Origin: Rhizorhabdus phycosphaerae
GTDB lineage: Bacteria; Pseudomonadota; Alphaproteobacteria; Sphingomonadales; Sphingomonadaceae
Reading direction: 5' to 3'
NCBI RefSeq assembly: GCF_011044255.1
Contig: NZ_CP049107.1
Location: forward strand, 558,001 to 622,000
DNA length: 64,000 nt
The notes below the pieces were generated by a model, which had not been told where the DNA came from, made no database searches, and saw only the letters and a program-made list of their open reading frames with translations. Below, one piece after another: positions 61,713 to 64,000 of this stretch (position 1 is the stretch's first letter; every line of letters begins with the position of its first letter). The position numbers were made by a program, and so were the translations under genes.

Positions 61713-62807
61713 TCGCAGGCTACTGCGCCTGCGAAAGGAGCGTGGCGTCCCGTACAGGCTGATCCTCTTCAGCTGACCGTGGCCGAGCACCGGCATCGTG
61801 TCGGACGCACAGACGGCGACGAGCCGCACGGGAAAGCGATTTGCGCGCCCCGACAGCGTCATCCCCCGCCGCGAGCCGGCGCGGTAGAGAGAGCGACCAT
61901 TACCGGCGGCGGGCGCAGCGGACGGCACGGCTTCGGTCGGATTCGCTTCGGTGGCCCGGGTTGATCGCATTCTGGGCGGCCCGGAATAGGCCGTCGGCCT
62001 TACGCCGTCCTGCTCCAGCCTGTGGTCGACCGCCATCATATTCGGTCCGGCGCTGTTGGCTTTCGCAGAATCGACCGATGCCGATCGGATCGGATCATCC
62101 AGAAGGGCCAGCTGCTCCGGCATGCCGGGATCGGCCTGCGGCACGACCCCGATCAATGCCCCCATTTGCAGGGCCGGCGCATCCCGAAGCTGCGCGATCA
62201 TGGCCCAGCGACGCAGCCGCTCAGCCATGCGCTCCGGCGGTACGTCCTGCGCCGCGATCGCCGCTGCGTTCGCCCACCGGCCGGCCAGTGCTTCCACGAA
62301 AGCGAGATTCTGTCTGATGCGCGGGCTTGCCCGTTCATCGCGCGCCGCGTCGCCAAGCAGTTGTCGTGCGCGGTCGATATCGCCCGCGAGGGCAAGGGCA
62401 AGACCGATGTCCGCCTCGCGCCCCTGCACAGCCATCGCATCGATCCGCGTCAGGGCATCGGCCTTCTTGCCCAGCGCAAGCTGCACCATGACGAGTTTGA
62501 ACGACGCTCCGTTCAGCTCCGGATCGAGGCGAAGGGCATCCGCCAATGCCTGTTCAGCGGAAAGGAAGCGACCGGCCGCGAGATAAGCACCACCCAGCAT
62601 ATAGCGCGCCTGTGCATGCGCCGGGTGATGGCGAACTTCATTCTCTGCCGAGCGAACCAGCGGTTGATCGGAGCGCGATATATTGTCCTGCTCCGCCGCG
62701 AGGGGGGCGGATAGGGCGTGTTCGGCCGACGGCGGCGTAGCGCTCCCCGTTCCGGGAAGCAGCAGCAATACCGCCCCCAAACCCGCCATATTGCTGTTGC
62801 GCACCAT
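61704..62807 (-). CDS. TPR-containing exported protein of unknown function
   Basis: This 367-aa protein has an N-terminal signal (MAGLGAVLLLLPGTGSATPP) and TPR-like repeats from about residue 65 (ARYMLGGAYLAAGRFLSAEQ, LAFVEALAGRWANAAAIAAQ). The last about 110 residues are low-complexity and basic (SGRANRFPVRLVAVCASDTM) and look less protein-like. A frameshift near 62,000 that replaced a normal C-terminus is possible. The 3' end overlaps the convergent pyrX gene by nine bases. It may work with the neighbouring Sel1/SPOR protein in the envelope. Confidence 0.65.
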   Translation of the reverse strand: MVRNSNMAGLGAVLLLLPGTGSATPPSAEHALSAPLAAEQDNISRSDQPLVRSAENEVRHHPAHAQARYMLGGAYLAAGRFLSAEQALADALRLDPELNGASFKLVMVQLALGKKADALTRIDAMAVQGREADIGLALALAGDIDRARQLLGDAARDERASPRIRQNLAFVEALAGRWANAAAIAAQDVPPERMAERLRRWAMIAQLRDAPALQMGALIGVVPQADPGMPEQLALLDDPIRSASVDSAKANSAGPNMMAVDHRLEQDGVRPTAYSGPPRMRSTRATEANPTEAVPSAAPAAGNGRSLYRAGSRRGMTLSGRANRFPVRLVAVCASDTMPVLGHGQLKRISLYGTPRSFRRRSSLRSA

Positions 62808-62982
62808 GCTCCGTCATCCCCGCCCAAAGGAAGTCGGGGGAAAGCTAAACGGCCGGCGCTAAGCTATGGTTAATGCACACATGGCGATGCCGGGGGCGAC
62901 GCGTTGGGGGCTATCGACAGCCTGCCATCTCGCGCTATCAACGGTTTAGAAGATGCCGGCAGAAAATCGGGGGCGGTTGACG

Positions 62983-64000
62983 ATGAAGAGCTTTGTGCTG
63001 GGCCTTGCGCTGGTCGGCATGGCTGTGGGCGCTCCGGCTCTTGCCGGCGTCAAGGAAGGCGTGGATGCCTGGAAGGCCGGCGACTATGCCAAGGCGATCG
63101 GCGAATGGCGCGGGCCCGCCGAAGCGGGCGAGCCCGATGCGCAGTTCAACCTGGGCCAGGCATATAAGCTGGGTCGCGGTGTCCCCGTCGATCAGGCCCA
63201 AGCTCTGTCCTGGTATCGCAAAGCCGCCGCCTCCGGCCATGAACAGGCGCAGGCCCTGCTCGGTCTGATGCTGTTCCAGGGCGGCCAGCGCGAAGAGGCC
63301 ATGACTTGGCTGCGCAAGGCAGCCGATCGCGGCGAGGGCCGAGCGCAATATGTCGTTGGCACCGCCTATTTCAACGGCGATCTGCTGCCCAAGGACTGGG
63401 CACGCGCCTATGCCTTCATGCTCCGCGCCCAGGCCGCCAAGGTCGGCGCAGCGAACCAGAGCCTGATGCAGATGGAACAGGTCATCCCCGACAACCAGAA
63501 GCAGGCGGGCATCGCCATCGCGCGCGAAATCGAACGCACCGCCATGCTCCGAAGCAACGAGATGTCCGGCCCGGCCGACACGCCGCTGACCATGCGTACC
63601 ACCGTCGTTCCTTCGCCGGTAGGACAGACAAGCGTGCCGCCTTCGACAACGCCTCCCGCTCCCGCCCCGGTAATGGCACAGACAGCACCCACAGCGCCAT
63701 GGAAGGCCCCGAGCGTCGCGGCCCCGTCAGCAGCCGAGCCATCGCCTGCCCCCGCAAAGTCGGTGGCGACGAAGCCGGCGGCGGTCGCTTCCCCTCCCGC
63801 CCGCACCACACAGCCGGTCGTGGCGGCCGCTGGTGGCGGGTGGAAGATTCAGCTCGGCGCCTTCTCGAGCGCCGACGCGGCACGCAATGCCTGGACATCG
63901 CTCTCCGCCAAGGCAGGTCTCAAGGCACTGACGCCGACCTACACGCCAGTGAAGACGCTGACCCGGCTTCAGGCAGGACCGCTGGGCTCACGCGCAGCCG
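62983..64000 (+). CDS. Sel1-repeat, SPOR-domain exported protein (partial, runs off window)
   Basis: The frame from ATG 62983 is open to the end of the window (339 codons). It has a signal peptide (MKSFVLGLALVGMAVGAPAL), at least three Sel1-like repeats (FNLGQAYKLGRGVPVDQAQA, AQYVVGTAYFNGDLLPKDWA), and a long Pro/Ala-rich linker. The SPOR domain then begins (GGWKIQLGAFSSADAARNAW) and continues past the edge. SPOR domains bind denuded peptidoglycan at division sites. An in-frame ATG at 62953 would add ten residues. Confidence 0.88.
   Translation, partial: MKSFVLGLALVGMAVGAPALAGVKEGVDAWKAGDYAKAIGEWRGPAEAGEPDAQFNLGQAYKLGRGVPVDQAQALSWYRKAAASGHEQAQALLGLMLFQGGQREEAMTWLRKAADRGEGRAQYVVGTAYFNGDLLPKDWARAYAFMLRAQAAKVGAANQSLMQMEQVIPDNQKQAGIAIAREIERTAMLRSNEMSGPADTPLTMRTTVVPSPVGQTSVPPSTTPPAPAPVMAQTAPTAPWKAPSVAAPSAAEPSPAPAKSVATKPAAVASPPARTTQPVVAAAGGGWKIQLGAFSSADAARNAWTSLSAKAGLKALTPTYTPVKTLTRLQAGPLGSRAA

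Overview
The window reads as chromosomal DNA of a GC-rich alphaproteobacterium, most likely order Sphingomonadales. The grounds are family-level resemblance of the proteins, an RcdA/DUF1465 homologue, the [4Fe-4S]-type PurF, the grxC-nitrilase-DUF1178 order, GatCAB, and ClpP/ClpX with trigger factor nearby. No sequence search was run, so genus is left open. Nearly all of the window is packed with genes, and most ORFs on the opposite strand are GC-driven shadows.

Layout. Positions 1-5100 are an accessory patch: a small gene broken by an in-frame TAG, a two-gene type III restriction-modification system (methyltransferase and helicase-nuclease), a small Phd/YefM-tail-like ORF, and the C-terminal stump of a VapC/PIN-type toxin. 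From 5.1 to 13.7 kb lie an N-acyl-D-amino-acid-deacylase-like amidohydrolase, an old yellow enzyme, a 581-aa membrane protein of unknown function, tRNA-Arg(CCU), the leftward comF-grxC-nitrilase-DUF1178 cluster and a methyltransferase. From 13.9 to 29 kb come leuA, a drug/metabolite-type exporter, a molybdopterin oxidoreductase with a cytochrome b partner, a PilZ protein, hrcA divergent from rph-rdgB-hemW, an LpoA-like lipoprotein divergent from rsmI-yraN, gshB, a DedA protein, a LacI regulator, rcdA and a MerR regulator. From 29 to 39 kb there are hisI, purF, an SDR, a cyclopropane fatty acid synthase, photolyase, folE, a cytochrome b561, a processive-type glycosyltransferase and a CpdA-like phosphodiesterase.

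The most distinctive locus is 39.2-45.5 kb. Three tightly spaced leftward genes encode (i) an 817-aa fusion of a pyridine-nucleotide/FAD reductase, two cyclic-nucleotide-binding domains and a four-cluster ferredoxin, (ii) a five-helix membrane protein with two His pairs spaced as in dihaem cytochromes b, and (iii) a protein with a cytoplasmic FHA domain, one membrane helix and ten CXXCH haem motifs. A CcmI-like TPR protein is divergently transcribed beside them. The parts suggest a signal-gated electron conduit from NAD(P)H through FAD, Fe-S centres and haem b to periplasmic haems c. This is inferred from domain content and synteny; I know of no characterised system with this exact make-up.

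From 45.6 to 51.1 kb are clpX, clpP, a membrane protein of unknown function, trigger factor with an unusual His-rich and Lys/Ala-rich tail, and tRNA-Leu(UAG). From 51.2 to 64 kb are a 1,046-aa unknown protein, gatC-gatA-gatB, a DUF3089 hydrolase, ruvX, pyrB followed by a dihydroorotase homologue that has lost its catalytic residues, a TPR protein, and a Sel1-repeat/SPOR protein that runs off the right edge.
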